From Mycobacterium gallinarum (GTDB lineage Bacteria; Actinomycetota; Actinomycetes; Mycobacteriales; Mycobacteriaceae), in the NCBI RefSeq assembly GCF_010726765.1, contig NZ_AP022601.1:186001-250000 (forward strand): 64,000 nucleotides of DNA. Direction: 5' to 3'. This document shows positions 57,213-64,000 of this stretch, one piece after another. A program made the position numbers and the translations under genes. Every line of letters starts with the position of its first letter. Position 1 is the stretch's first letter. A model generated the notes under the pieces. That model saw only the letters and a list, made by a program, of their open reading frames with translations. It had not been told where the DNA came from and made no database searches.

Positions 57213-58067
57213 TTGCGGTTGATCGGGCGTACGACGGCACCGCTGGCCGCCGTCCTTCTGGCTCTTGTCATGTTCAGTGGTGCTCACGCCTCCGCGGTTC
57301 CGGCCGGGGACTTTCCCGACGGCCTGAACTTCGGCGGGCTGCAGCGCAACTATCTGGTCCATGTGCCGCCGGGTATAGAGCAGCCGACGGGGCTGGTGAT
57401 CAACCTGCACGGGGCCGGAATGACCGCCGGTGCTCAAGCTGCGATGACGAACTACAACGCCGTCGCCGATCAGCACGGGTTCGTCGTCGTCTATCCCGAG
57501 GGCGTGGACCTCAGCTGGGCCGATGGACGGGGCGCGTCGGTTCCCGACCGTCAGGGCGTCGACGACGTGGGCTTTCTCGTCGCGCTCGCCGACCGGCTGA
57601 CGCAGGATTTCGGTATCGACCCAGGCCACGTGTTCGCCACCGGAATGTCGGCAGGCGCCTTCATGGCCAACCGGCTGGCCTGCTCGCGCGCGGACGTCGT
57701 CTCCGCGGTCGCGCCCGTCGCAGGCACACTCGGCTCGGCGTCCCCATGCAATCCATCGCGACCGGTGTCCGTCCTGAGCATTCACGGAACCGCAGACAAC
57801 GTCGTGCCGTTCAACGGCGGTCCGATGGTGGGGCGCGGCGGAGCGAGCGACATCGTGTCCGCGCCGGCGATGGCGCAGCGTTGGCGTGAACTGGATGGGT
57901 GCCCGGCGCCCGTCGAGGACTCCCCGTCGCCCTCGGTGCACCGGTTCACCGCGGCCGGTTGCGCCGACGGCACCGAAGTGTCGTTCATCCAGATCGACGG
58001 CGGAGGTCACACCTGGCTGGACGCGTCTTTCGCGAGTGGCCAGTTCTTCGCCACCCACGGCAGATGA
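57213..58067 (+). CDS. Secreted polyhydroxybutyrate-depolymerase-like esterase (LpqC-like)
   Basis: 284 residues from the TTG at 57213, five bases after GGGAGAG; ATG 57165 would add 16 residues before the signal peptide. The signal sequence (LRLIGRTTAPLAAVLLALVMFSGAHASA) is Sec-type without an obvious lipobox cysteine. The catalytic domain has NLHGAGMTAGAQAAM, the nucleophile Ser in FATGMSAGAFMANRLAC, Asp in SIHGTADNVVPF and His in DGGGHTWLD, the esterase_PHB/feruloyl-esterase layout seen in mycobacterial LpqC. It should act outside the cytoplasm on an ester substrate. Confidence 0.87.
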   Translation: MRLIGRTTAPLAAVLLALVMFSGAHASAVPAGDFPDGLNFGGLQRNYLVHVPPGIEQPTGLVINLHGAGMTAGAQAAMTNYNAVADQHGFVVVYPEGVDLSWADGRGASVPDRQGVDDVGFLVALADRLTQDFGIDPGHVFATGMSAGAFMANRLACSRADVVSAVAPVAGTLGSASPCNPSRPVSVLSIHGTADNVVPFNGGPMVGRGGASDIVSAPAMAQRWRELDGCPAPVEDSPSPSVHRFTAAGCADGTEVSFIQIDGGGHTWLDASFASGQFFATHGR

Positions 58068-58073
58068 TCTGAT

Positions 58074-58229
58074 TTAGGTTTCGTCGGCGACCTGATCCTT
58101 GGTCTGATGCCTGCCGGGGGCATCAGGGTCGTCGTGCTGGTGGTCGAGTTTGTCCTGGATCTCCCGTTGGTCGTCGGTCGCTTTGGTGGCGTCCTTCGGC
58201 GTCGACGAGGGATCGTTGGTCTGCGGCAT
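58074..58229 (-). CDS. Small hydrophilic protein (51 residues)
   Basis: Starts MPQTNDPSSTPKDATKATDD and ends in KDQVADET; highly charged, with no hydrophobic segment, and probably disordered. GGGAGAA lies eight bases before the ATG at 58229. Such short Asp/Lys/Gln-rich proteins are common in mycobacterial stress operons, but I know no function. Its codon use and clean start suggest a real gene. A weak GTTT...GGGAGA promoter-like element upstream is not convincing as a SigF site. It converges with the LpqC-like gene. Confidence 0.6.
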   Translation of the reverse strand: MPQTNDPSSTPKDATKATDDQREIQDKLDHQHDDPDAPGRHQTKDQVADET

Positions 58230-58250
58230 GCGCAGAGGTTCTCCCGGCAT

Positions 58251-58267
58251 CGCGTTTACTAAACGCG
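58251..58267. promoter_or_regulatory. 17-bp perfect palindrome
   Basis: CGCGTTTA-C-TAAACGCG lies in the 39-base gap between the Ddn-like gene stop (58269) and the small protein start (58229), both minus strand. Outer arms CCCGGC and GCCGGG extend it. It could be a terminator for the upstream gene or an operator for the small gene. Confidence 0.5.
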
Positions 58268-58268
58268 G

Positions 58269-58817
58269 TTACGCCGGGGACAGGCGAAACACGTTGATGG
58301 TGCGGACGCCGTCGGTCTTCACCGCATACGACGCGAAGTTGGCGGCATAGCCCGCCGCGAGGTCGAACAGACGGTCACGGTCTGCACCCTCGGTCAGGCG
58401 GGCCACGAAATGACCACCGCGGTCGGTGCGGCCCTCCGGGAACAGCTGGCACTGCGGGTTTTTCAGTAGGTTGTGGTACCAGCTCGGGTGGTGGGCCCGG
58501 CCGTAGTTCGAGGCGATGAGGATGACGTCGTCACCGTCGGTGAAGTATCCCAGCGGCACATCGCGCTGGATTCCGGATCTGGCTCCCGTGGATCGCAATA
58601 CGACGAGCGGAATCGTGCCCTTGCCGAAATGCAGACGGCCGCGGGTCAGGCGCCCGAGCGGCCCGTCGAGCGGCGCCATGATCCGACGATGGACAACGGA
58701 ACCGAGCTCCGTCGAGAGGACGCGGGCGACGATCCGCAGTGTCCACGGCGGATCGGCCGTGGGGTCGACCCGCGGGATCCCATTCAGCAGATCGGTCATG
58801 ATCGCCATGGTATGCAT
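58269..58817 (-). CDS. Ddn-like deazaflavin (F420)-dependent nitroreductase-family protein
   Basis: About 176-182 residues (ATG 58799 or 58817). The F420-binding split-barrel motif of the Ddn family is clear: PLVVLRSTGARSGIQRDVPLGYF, VILIASNYGRAHHPSWYHNLLKNPQ. Ddn proteins use reduced F420 to reduce quinones and, in M. tuberculosis, activate nitroimidazoles. Physiological substrates here are unknown. It is divergent from a second member of the same family, 52 bases between starts. Confidence 0.9.
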   Translation of the reverse strand: MHTMAIMTDLLNGIPRVDPTADPPWTLRIVARVLSTELGSVVHRRIMAPLDGPLGRLTRGRLHFGKGTIPLVVLRSTGARSGIQRDVPLGYFTDGDDVILIASNYGRAHHPSWYHNLLKNPQCQLFPEGRTDRGGHFVARLTEGADRDRLFDLAAGYAANFASYAVKTDGVRTINVFRLSPA

Positions 58818-58869
58818 TTTTGTGACGCGGTCTTGTCCAGTTCTTGTTCGAGCGAATCAGGGAGAAGTC

Positions 58870-59376
58870 ATGAGCAACGAGTCGGCGGCGGCCATCAGGC
58901 AGGAACGCCGCGACTGGATGGCGAGTCACCGCGACGCGTACCTGCGTTCGGGCGGCGCGGAGGGCCACATCATGGACCTCAGCGAGGTCGGCGGACATGC
59001 GTTCACGACCAACTGCCTGATCAGGGTGAAAGGCCGCAAGTCGGGTAGGACGCAGATCGTTCCGCTGATCTACGGCGACATCGGAGGCGAGGTCGTGATT
59101 GTGGCGTCCAAGGGTGGAGCCGACGAGAACCCGGACTGGTATCACAACCTGCGGGCCGGTGACGAAGTCGACTTGCAGATCGCCACCCAGGCGTTCCGAG
59201 CCTCGTGGCGTGAACCCGAAGGTGAAGAGCGGCACAGGATCTGGGACTTCATATCCCATGTGTATCCGCCGTATCTGAGCTATCAAAGGGCGACGACGCG
59301 GCACATCCCGGTGATCATGATGACTCCTCTGACGTCCATCGACGTGTTCGAGGAGTCCGATCTCCAGTCCTCGTAG
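58870..59376 (+). CDS. Second Ddn-like F420-dependent protein
   Basis: 168 residues from ATG 58870, behind GGGAGAAG; the longer open frame upstream overlaps the divergent gene and is not needed. Family motifs: CLIRVKGRKSGRTQIVPLIYG, VIVASKGGADENPDWYHNLRAGDEV. An N-terminal helix extension (RQERRDWMASHRDAYLRSGGAEGH) is as in other F420-dependent quinone reductases. The similarity to the opposite-strand neighbour is only at family level. It converges with the LysR regulator gene across a structured 146-base gap. Confidence 0.9.
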   Translation: MSNESAAAIRQERRDWMASHRDAYLRSGGAEGHIMDLSEVGGHAFTTNCLIRVKGRKSGRTQIVPLIYGDIGGEVVIVASKGGADENPDWYHNLRAGDEVDLQIATQAFRASWREPEGEERHRIWDFISHVYPPYLSYQRATTRHIPVIMMTPLTSIDVFEESDLQSS

Positions 59377-59394
59377 ACCAACTCGGCGGCGGCC

Positions 59395-59459
59395 TCATCG
59401 CTTTCAACGAAATGCAGAGGTTCACTCGCACTTTCGCTGCACAACGTCGAAAGCGATGA
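59395..59459. terminator. Nested inverted repeat between converging genes
   Basis: TCATCGCTTTC (59395-59405) pairs with GAAAGCGATGA (59449-59459), a perfect 11-bp arm, and TGCAG/CTGCA (59413-59417 / 59437-59441) nests inside. It lies between the converging stops at 59376 and 59523 and probably ends both transcripts. Confidence 0.5.
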
Positions 59460-59522
59460 ACTCGTCCACGGCGGGGCGCGAGCGCTTGCGAAAGAAGCAC
59501 GCTCGCTCGACATTCACCCCAC

Positions 59523-60440
59523 CTAACTCCGTGCCTCGTTCTCGACGATGATCTCGCAGGCGGTTTCGTAGAACGCGCTGATGAGGGTCGAGAACGAGAG
59601 CTCGAATGGATAGATCATGTGCACGTCCATCGCCTCGAGCTGCCACTCCGGCATGACGGGGACGATGCTGCCCTCGCGCAATTCGGCCGTGCAGATGATC
59701 TGGGTGGGCATGGGTCCGATGCCGAGTCCTTGCAAGATGTACTGCTTGCACACTTGAAAGTTGTTGGCGCGCGCCCGCACCTTCGGTGACAGCTCGTAAC
59801 GGCGCTTCTGTTTGGTGACGGTGAATTTTCGCGGTCCGCCGAAGCCGAAGTCGATGAATGGCAGGGCGTCCAGCTGTGTCGGGTCGGTGATCGGCTCGGG
59901 CAACTGCGCTACGAAGTCGGGCGTCGCGCAGAGAAAGAGCTCGAGGCTGAATACCTTTCGGGCGATCAACGTCGAATCCTGAAGTGGCCCAGTGCCGAAC
60001 ACGACGTCGAACCCGTCCTTGATCGGGTCGACGAGATTGTCCACCAGCCGGATGTCCAACCGCGACTGGGGATAGTGCTGCAAGAACGCGGCACCGACGC
60101 GTGACGCGTAGTCGATACCGAGGAAGATCGGGATCGCAACCTTCAGCTCGCCCTGCGGTTCTTGTCTGCTGCCCTCGACGAGGGCGCGCACGCCGTTGGC
60201 CTCGGTCAGGATGTTCACGGCGTGGCTGTAAACCTGCTCGCCGAGGTCCGTGACCGTGAGCTGGTGCGTGTTCTTCCGCAGCAGCTTGATGCCGAGGTCG
60301 GCTTCCAGCTTGGTCAGCTTGCGGCTGACGGTGGACTTGGGCATGCCGAGCAGCGCGGCCGCTTTCGACAGGCTGCGGCACTCGACGACCTTGCCGAATA
60401 CCAGCAGGGCGTCGAGGTCGAACGGCAGGTTCTGTTCCAT
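59523..60440 (-). CDS. LysR-type regulator of the Rieske/TauD operon
   Basis: 305 residues from ATG 60440, the usual LysR length; the longer start at 60494 would run over the operator-like palindrome at 60457-60471. N-terminal winged HTH: FGKVVECRSLSKAAALLGMPKSTVSRKLTKLEADLG, then a LysR substrate-binding domain (GELKVAIPIFLGI, RLDIRLVDNLVDPIKDGFDVVFG). It is divergent from the Rieske gene and most likely activates that operon when its aromatic or acidic inducer is bound. Confidence 0.88.
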   Translation of the reverse strand: MEQNLPFDLDALLVFGKVVECRSLSKAAALLGMPKSTVSRKLTKLEADLGIKLLRKNTHQLTVTDLGEQVYSHAVNILTEANGVRALVEGSRQEPQGELKVAIPIFLGIDYASRVGAAFLQHYPQSRLDIRLVDNLVDPIKDGFDVVFGTGPLQDSTLIARKVFSLELFLCATPDFVAQLPEPITDPTQLDALPFIDFGFGGPRKFTVTKQKRRYELSPKVRARANNFQVCKQYILQGLGIGPMPTQIICTAELREGSIVPVMPEWQLEAMDVHMIYPFELSFSTLISAFYETACEIIVENEARS

Positions 60441-60456
60441 CGGCTGTTCCAAATAT

Positions 60457-60471
60457 GCAACAGGGTGTTGC
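60457..60471. promoter_or_regulatory. LysR-box-like palindrome
   Basis: GCAAC-AGGGT-GTTGC is a perfect inverted repeat with a five-base spacer, between the LysR start (60440) and the Rieske start (60533). The flanking T and A fit a T-N11-A arrangement. Confidence 0.5.
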
Positions 60472-60532
60472 GCTTCTGCATCTGTTTTGACCATTTCCGC
60501 AGCTGTAGTTTTCGGCGAGGAGGTGGAGCCTC

Positions 60533-61810
60533 ATGAGTCACGACAGCCTGGTGACCAAACCCGAAAGCGGACACTGGACCGACGCGTATCCCGAACTCGG
60601 CCGCGGCCCGGTGTCACTCGAAGACTGCGTCTCCGAGGATTTCTACGAGAAGGAACGCGAACATGTCTTCAGAAAGACGTGGCTCTATGTGGGCCGGGTG
60701 GAGCGGGTGCCGAAGTCGGGCAGTTACTTCACCCGCGAGCTGAGGTTTCTCAACACGTCGGTCATCGTCGTCCGCGGCAAGGACGGCGTGATCCGCGCTA
60801 TGCACAACATCTGCCCGCACCGCGGCAACAAGATGCTCTGGGAGGACGATCCCTTCCGGGAGGTCCAGGGCCGCGCGCCGCTGCTGTACTGCCGATTCCA
60901 CGGTTGGCGCTACAAGCTGGATGGCTCGCTGCATTCGGCGACACGTCAGGATCTGCTGCTCGACTTCGACGCCGCCAGTTGCCGGGTTCCCGCCATTCAG
61001 TGCGAGGTGTGGGAAGGGTTCATCTTCATCAATCTCAATCCGCACAACACCGAGTCGTTGCGGTCGTATCTCGGGGAACTGGCACACGGTCTGGAGGGCT
61101 ATCCCTTCGACGGGCCGCATCAGGTGTATCAGTTCAAGGCCGAATTGCAGTGCAACTGGAAGATTTTCGTCGATGGATTCGCGGAAAGCTACCACGGCCC
61201 CTATCTGCACGCTTCGTCCTTCGGCGCGCTCACCGCAGAGGCCAGAGAAGCGTTCGATCAACCCAATCCGTTCACCGATGCGTTGGGCTACCAGCTGAAG
61301 GGACCGCACCGGATGTTTTCCTTCGCCGGCGAACCGTCTCAGAAGACGCCCTACTCGAAGCCGATCGAATGCGTGATGGAGGCCAGCGCGGCGGGTCCGT
61401 GGAACAAGAAACCCAATCGCGGGCCGATGCCGCCGGGTATCAATCCGACGCGCGCCGAGAAGTACGGATTCGATTCCTTCCAGTTCTTCCCGAATTTCGT
61501 GTTGATCTTCGGCGCATCGGGTTTCACGGTCCACACCCACTGGCCGACGGGTCCGCATTCACACATCTTCGAAACCGAGGCGTACTACCAGCCGCCCACC
61601 ACCCATCGGGAACGGTTGGGCCAGGAACTGACGATGACGTTCCTGAACGACATCATCCTGGAGGACGCCAGCCCGTCCGAAGGCCTGCAGGCGATGCTGA
61701 AGAGCGGTGCCCTCACGCATTTCACGATGAACGACGAGGAGATCCTGTTGCGTCACCTGCACAAGGTGGTCGGTGACTACGTGGCGGCGGGCGAGGCGGC
61801 GGCCCGATGA
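60533..61810 (+). CDS. Rieske aromatic-ring-hydroxylating oxygenase, alpha subunit
   Basis: 425 residues, start behind GAGGAGGTGG. Rieske cluster: Cys94-x-His96 (NICPHRG) and Cys120-x2-His123 (YCRFHGW). Mononuclear iron site in NWKIFVDGFAESYHGPYLH. The sequence is quite different from the 17-kb Rieske protein, so two separate oxygenations are encoded in this window. No beta-subunit, ferredoxin or reductase gene follows; instead small, TauD, LLM and CMD genes are coupled downstream. Substrate unknown, likely an aromatic or alicyclic acid. Confidence 0.92.
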   Translation: MSHDSLVTKPESGHWTDAYPELGRGPVSLEDCVSEDFYEKEREHVFRKTWLYVGRVERVPKSGSYFTRELRFLNTSVIVVRGKDGVIRAMHNICPHRGNKMLWEDDPFREVQGRAPLLYCRFHGWRYKLDGSLHSATRQDLLLDFDAASCRVPAIQCEVWEGFIFINLNPHNTESLRSYLGELAHGLEGYPFDGPHQVYQFKAELQCNWKIFVDGFAESYHGPYLHASSFGALTAEAREAFDQPNPFTDALGYQLKGPHRMFSFAGEPSQKTPYSKPIECVMEASAAGPWNKKPNRGPMPPGINPTRAEKYGFDSFQFFPNFVLIFGASGFTVHTHWPTGPHSHIFETEAYYQPPTTHRERLGQELTMTFLNDIILEDASPSEGLQAMLKSGALTHFTMNDEEILLRHLHKVVGDYVAAGEAAAR

Positions 61811-62130
61811 GCGCGCTTCTGCCGCCGGAGTTCTCCCCACTCCAACACCTGGTCGATGAGTGGGCCATCGAGGACGGACATCAGCGCTACGTCAAGCGGG
61901 TGAATTCCTCGATGGAGGAGATCCAGGCGTTCTATGACCAGGTGTTCCCCTATGCCGAAGAAGCCGTCGCTTACGTCGACAAGTTCGACTATTCCGAACC
62001 GTTGCCCGACGATGTCGCGAACCTACGCAACCTGCTCTACTCACTGATCACCGTGTCGCTGGCGGTCGAACTGTGGAAGCAGCCGCGTGTGAAGCATTCG
62101 GCCAACACCATTCTCACGAGAGTGAGCTGA
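61807..62130 (+). CDS. Small conserved protein coupled to the Rieske oxygenase
   Basis: 107 residues; ATG overlaps the Rieske stop (ATGA). It is helical and acidic (PLQHLVDEWAIEDGHQRYVKR, MEEIQAFYDQVFPYAEEAVAYVDKFDY, LYSLITVSLAVELWKQPRV) and has no motif I recognise. It is too short for an NTF2-like beta subunit. The strict coupling suggests an accessory or stability role for the oxygenase. I cannot name a function. Confidence 0.75.
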   Translation: MSALLPPEFSPLQHLVDEWAIEDGHQRYVKRVNSSMEEIQAFYDQVFPYAEEAVAYVDKFDYSEPLPDDVANLRNLLYSLITVSLAVELWKQPRVKHSANTILTRVS

Positions 62131-62135
62131 TCGCT

Positions 62136-62966
62136 ATGGGACTCACGTCAGCACAGCTCGACGTCGTCGACCTCACGCCGCGGATCGGTAGCGAGATCAG
62201 AACCGACCTGGGCACGCTGCTACGCGGCTCCGAAGCCCAGCAGATCCGCGCAATTCTCGAGCAGCGCGGCGTCGTTTACTTCCGCGGACTCGACATCACC
62301 GACGAACAGCAGGTCGCGATCGCCAGGACCCTCGGCGTCATCCCCGCGAACGAGGGTGAGAGCGGCATCTACAAGATCTCGCTCGACAAGAACGTGAACC
62401 AGCGAGCCGAGTATCTGAAAGGCTCGATGTTCTGGCATTTCGACGGATCCTTGCAGCCCTATCCGAACCTCGCGACCTTGCTTCGGGCCGTCACGCTGTC
62501 AGAAACCGGAGGTGAGACCGAGTTCTGCAACACCTACGCGGCCTACGACGACCTGCCGCGGTCCGACAAGGAACTCATCGCAGATCTTCGAGTGGTCCAC
62601 AGCGCGGAACGCTCGCAGTATTACGTCCGCCCCGAGATGAGCTTCGAGGAGATCACGTTCTGGCAGAAGTCGCCGACGAAGGCGTGCCCCATCGTGTGGA
62701 CACATCAGTCCGGCCGAAAGTCGTTGCTGCTCGGTGCGACAGCCGATTACGTGATCGGCATGCCGGTCGAGGAGAGCCGGGCGCTTCTTGCCCGCCTGCG
62801 TGACTGGGCCACCCAGCCGCAGTACGTCTACCGTCACCAGTGGGAGCCGGGTGACCTCTTGATGTGGGACAACACCGGTACGATGCACCGGGTGCTCGAA
62901 TATCCCGTTGACAGTGGCCGTCTCATGCATCGAACGATCCTCGCGGGCGAAGAGCCTCTGCAGTGA
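62136..62966 (+). CDS. TauD/TfdA-family Fe(II)/2-oxoglutarate dioxygenase
   Basis: 276 residues from ATG 62136; an upstream extension of the frame overlaps the previous gene. The iron triad starts with His101-x-Asp103 (MFWHFDGSL) and ends with the distal His in DNTGTMHRVLEYP; the 2-oxoglutarate-binding Arg is in SGRLMHRTI. Members cleave alpha-keto acid-dependent C-H or C-S/C-O bonds, for instance in taurine, alkylsulfate and phenoxyacetate degradation. It is coupled to the LLM oxidoreductase by a GTGA overlap. Confidence 0.9.
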   Translation: MGLTSAQLDVVDLTPRIGSEIRTDLGTLLRGSEAQQIRAILEQRGVVYFRGLDITDEQQVAIARTLGVIPANEGESGIYKISLDKNVNQRAEYLKGSMFWHFDGSLQPYPNLATLLRAVTLSETGGETEFCNTYAAYDDLPRSDKELIADLRVVHSAERSQYYVRPEMSFEEITFWQKSPTKACPIVWTHQSGRKSLLLGATADYVIGMPVEESRALLARLRDWATQPQYVYRHQWEPGDLLMWDNTGTMHRVLEYPVDSGRLMHRTILAGEEPLQ

Positions 62967-63829
62967 GGGTCGGCATCGCGACGCCGGTGGTCACCAACGT
63001 CGGCGGCGCGGCGCTCGGGTGGGAACGCGATGCGACGATCGAGGACATCGGCCGAGTCGCCGAGACGGCAGACCGGCTCGGTTATCACTTTCTGACGTGC
63101 AGTGAGCACATCGGCATACCTGCGTCCGAGGCGCCACGGCGTGGTGCACGGTACTGGGATCCACTGGCCACCTTGGGCTACGTCGCCGCCCGCACCGAGC
63201 GGATCCGGCTCGCCACCATGACCCTCGTGCTTGGGTATCACCATCCGCTGGAGATCGTGAAGCGTTACGGGACACTAGACCATGTCAGCAAGGGACGGGT
63301 GATCCTGGGTGTCGGAGTGGGCTCGCTGAAGCCGGAGTTCGATCTTCTCGGCGCACCGTTCGACGACCGAGGGGCGCGTGGCGACGATGCGTTGCGGGCC
63401 CTGCGGGTAGCGCTGCCGACCAATGAACCCGCGTACGAAGGCGAGTTCTACTCCTTCGGTGGCCTCACCGTCGACCCTTGTGCCTTGCAGTCGCATATGC
63501 CGATCTGGGTCGGCGGTCGCACGAAACGCTCGCTGCGGCGGGCGCTCACGCTTGCCGACGGCTGGTGCCCGTTCGCCGTGTCGATCGACACCGCTGCCGA
63601 ATGGTTGAGCACCCGCGACGTTCCCGACGGCTTCGAGGTCGTGCTGCCCGCGGAGAAGCCGCTGGATCCGGTGGGAAATCCGGAGGAGACCAAACAGACG
63701 CTCGAGAAGATGGCCGCGGCTGGCACGACGACGGTGTTCGCCTATTTCAGGCACGAATCCTTCGATCACTACCTCGAACAGCTGCATGCGTTGGCTGAGC
63801 TGCACGATCTGAACGGAGCGCCGGGATGA
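62963..63829 (+). CDS. F420-dependent LLM-class oxidoreductase
   Basis: 288 residues, GTG start overlapping the TauD stop. Luciferase-like TIM barrel: RVGIATPVVTNVGG, RLGYHFLTCSEHIGIPASEAP, RIRLATMTLVLGYHHPLEIVKRYGTLDHVSKGRVILGVGVGSL. The TIGR03619-like features and actinobacterial context favour F420 over FMN, which is inference. It converts an intermediate after the two oxygenations, either by hydride transfer or mono-oxygenation. The stop overlaps the next gene (ATGA). Confidence 0.88.
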   Translation: MRVGIATPVVTNVGGAALGWERDATIEDIGRVAETADRLGYHFLTCSEHIGIPASEAPRRGARYWDPLATLGYVAARTERIRLATMTLVLGYHHPLEIVKRYGTLDHVSKGRVILGVGVGSLKPEFDLLGAPFDDRGARGDDALRALRVALPTNEPAYEGEFYSFGGLTVDPCALQSHMPIWVGGRTKRSLRRALTLADGWCPFAVSIDTAAEWLSTRDVPDGFEVVLPAEKPLDPVGNPEETKQTLEKMAAAGTTTVFAYFRHESFDHYLEQLHALAELHDLNGAPG

Positions 63830-64000
63830 CGCTGCTACCCCCGCTGATGCAGGATGAGTGGGGCGACGACGAGTACGCCGCGGTGGGTGCGCTGTTCGGA
63901 ATACCGGGTGACGACGTGCCACGCGCAGGTTCGGGGGACCCGCGGGACCCCATGAACTTCGACATCCTCGGTGTGCTGGCGCGTCATCCGGCGATGACCC
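63826..64000 (+). CDS. Carboxymuconolactone decarboxylase-family protein, 3' end outside window
   Basis: Only the first 58 codons are present, from ATG 63826. The opening TLLPPLMQDEWGDDEYAAV and later DILGVLARHPAMT match the start of CMD/AhpD-type proteins (PPLSxxEW...VLARHPxL). The reactive CxxC motif, if any, lies beyond the edge. It is coupled to the LLM gene, so the catabolic operon continues past the window. Confidence 0.75.
   Translation, partial: MTLLPPLMQDEWGDDEYAAVGALFGIPGDDVPRAGSGDPRDPMNFDILGVLARHPAMT

Noticed and set aside
56559..58058. 499-codon minus-strand open frame opposite the VOC and LpqC-like genes
   Set aside because: It has no recognisable motif, the two plus-strand genes have clear family motifs, and it covers the SigF promoter. 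It is a high-GC shadow frame.

Overview
The window is high-GC actinobacterial DNA with every hallmark of a Mycobacterium/Mycolicibacterium chromosome: three MmpL exporters (one with its MmpS), a DosT-type heme sensor kinase, an Acg-type nitroreductase, F420/LLM oxidoreductases, Ddn-like proteins, a mycofactocin-type SDR, a SigF-family sigma factor and very dense, often ATGA/GTGA-overlapping genes. The catabolic load (two Rieske oxygenases, fused acyl-CoA dehydrogenase, Ltp thiolase, LysR and TetR regulators) suggests a free-living, fast-grower-like species. No rRNA, tRNA, IS element, prophage or CRISPR array was seen.

Layout. (1) 1-8.3 kb is a hypoxia/dormancy island: an Rv2030c-like phosphoribosyltransferase/erythromycin-esterase fusion (cut by the left edge), an Acg nitroreductase, an overlapping pair of KAS III-like synthases, a two-TM ion channel, an SRPBCC-like protein and a DosT-like sensor. 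Three DosR-box-like palindromes sit in its promoters. (2) 8.3-14.2 kb: a SulP transporter, then TetR-mmpS-mmpL. (3) 14.3-21.7 kb: a TetR/Rieske/sulfotransferase/SnoaL operon divergent from a D-aminoacylase-like amidohydrolase, then a mycofactocin-type SDR, a thioesterase and a broken VOC gene. (4) 22-26 kb: an operon joining a CDP-alcohol phosphatidyltransferase, a CdsA paralogue and a double-FHA ABC exporter. (5) 26.3-31.8 kb: LLM monooxygenase, OsmC, two related small proteins and CsbD behind SigF-type promoters, then an RsbQ/RsbP-like pair whose hydrolase is frameshifted. (6) 32-36.5 kb: TetR divergent from a fused FadE, an Ltp thiolase and a DUF35 protein. (7) 36.7-43.8 kb: PhoU, PAS-ANTAR, and a STAS / 1386-residue all-in-one kinase-receiver-phosphatase-RsbW protein / STAS operon. 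(8) 44-52 kb: MmpL without MmpS, hydrolases, a secreted protein, and a non-coding stretch with 68-bp nested-palindrome repeats. (9) 52.4-56.6 kb: an autoregulated-looking SigF paralogue followed by an MmpL carrying a C-terminal FHA domain. (10) 56.6-64 kb: VOC, LpqC-like esterase, Ddn pair, and a LysR-controlled Rieske/TauD/LLM/CMD catabolic operon running off the right edge.

Two regulatory themes link the parts. Oxygen/redox (DosR boxes, DosT) governs the left end. General stress (SigF promoters at 28.0, 29.5 and 56.6 kb; RsbQ/RsbP-like, STAS, PP2C and RsbW-like modules; FHA domains on two exporters) recurs through the middle and right. Family assignments rest on recognised motifs and remembered family features; no database search was run.
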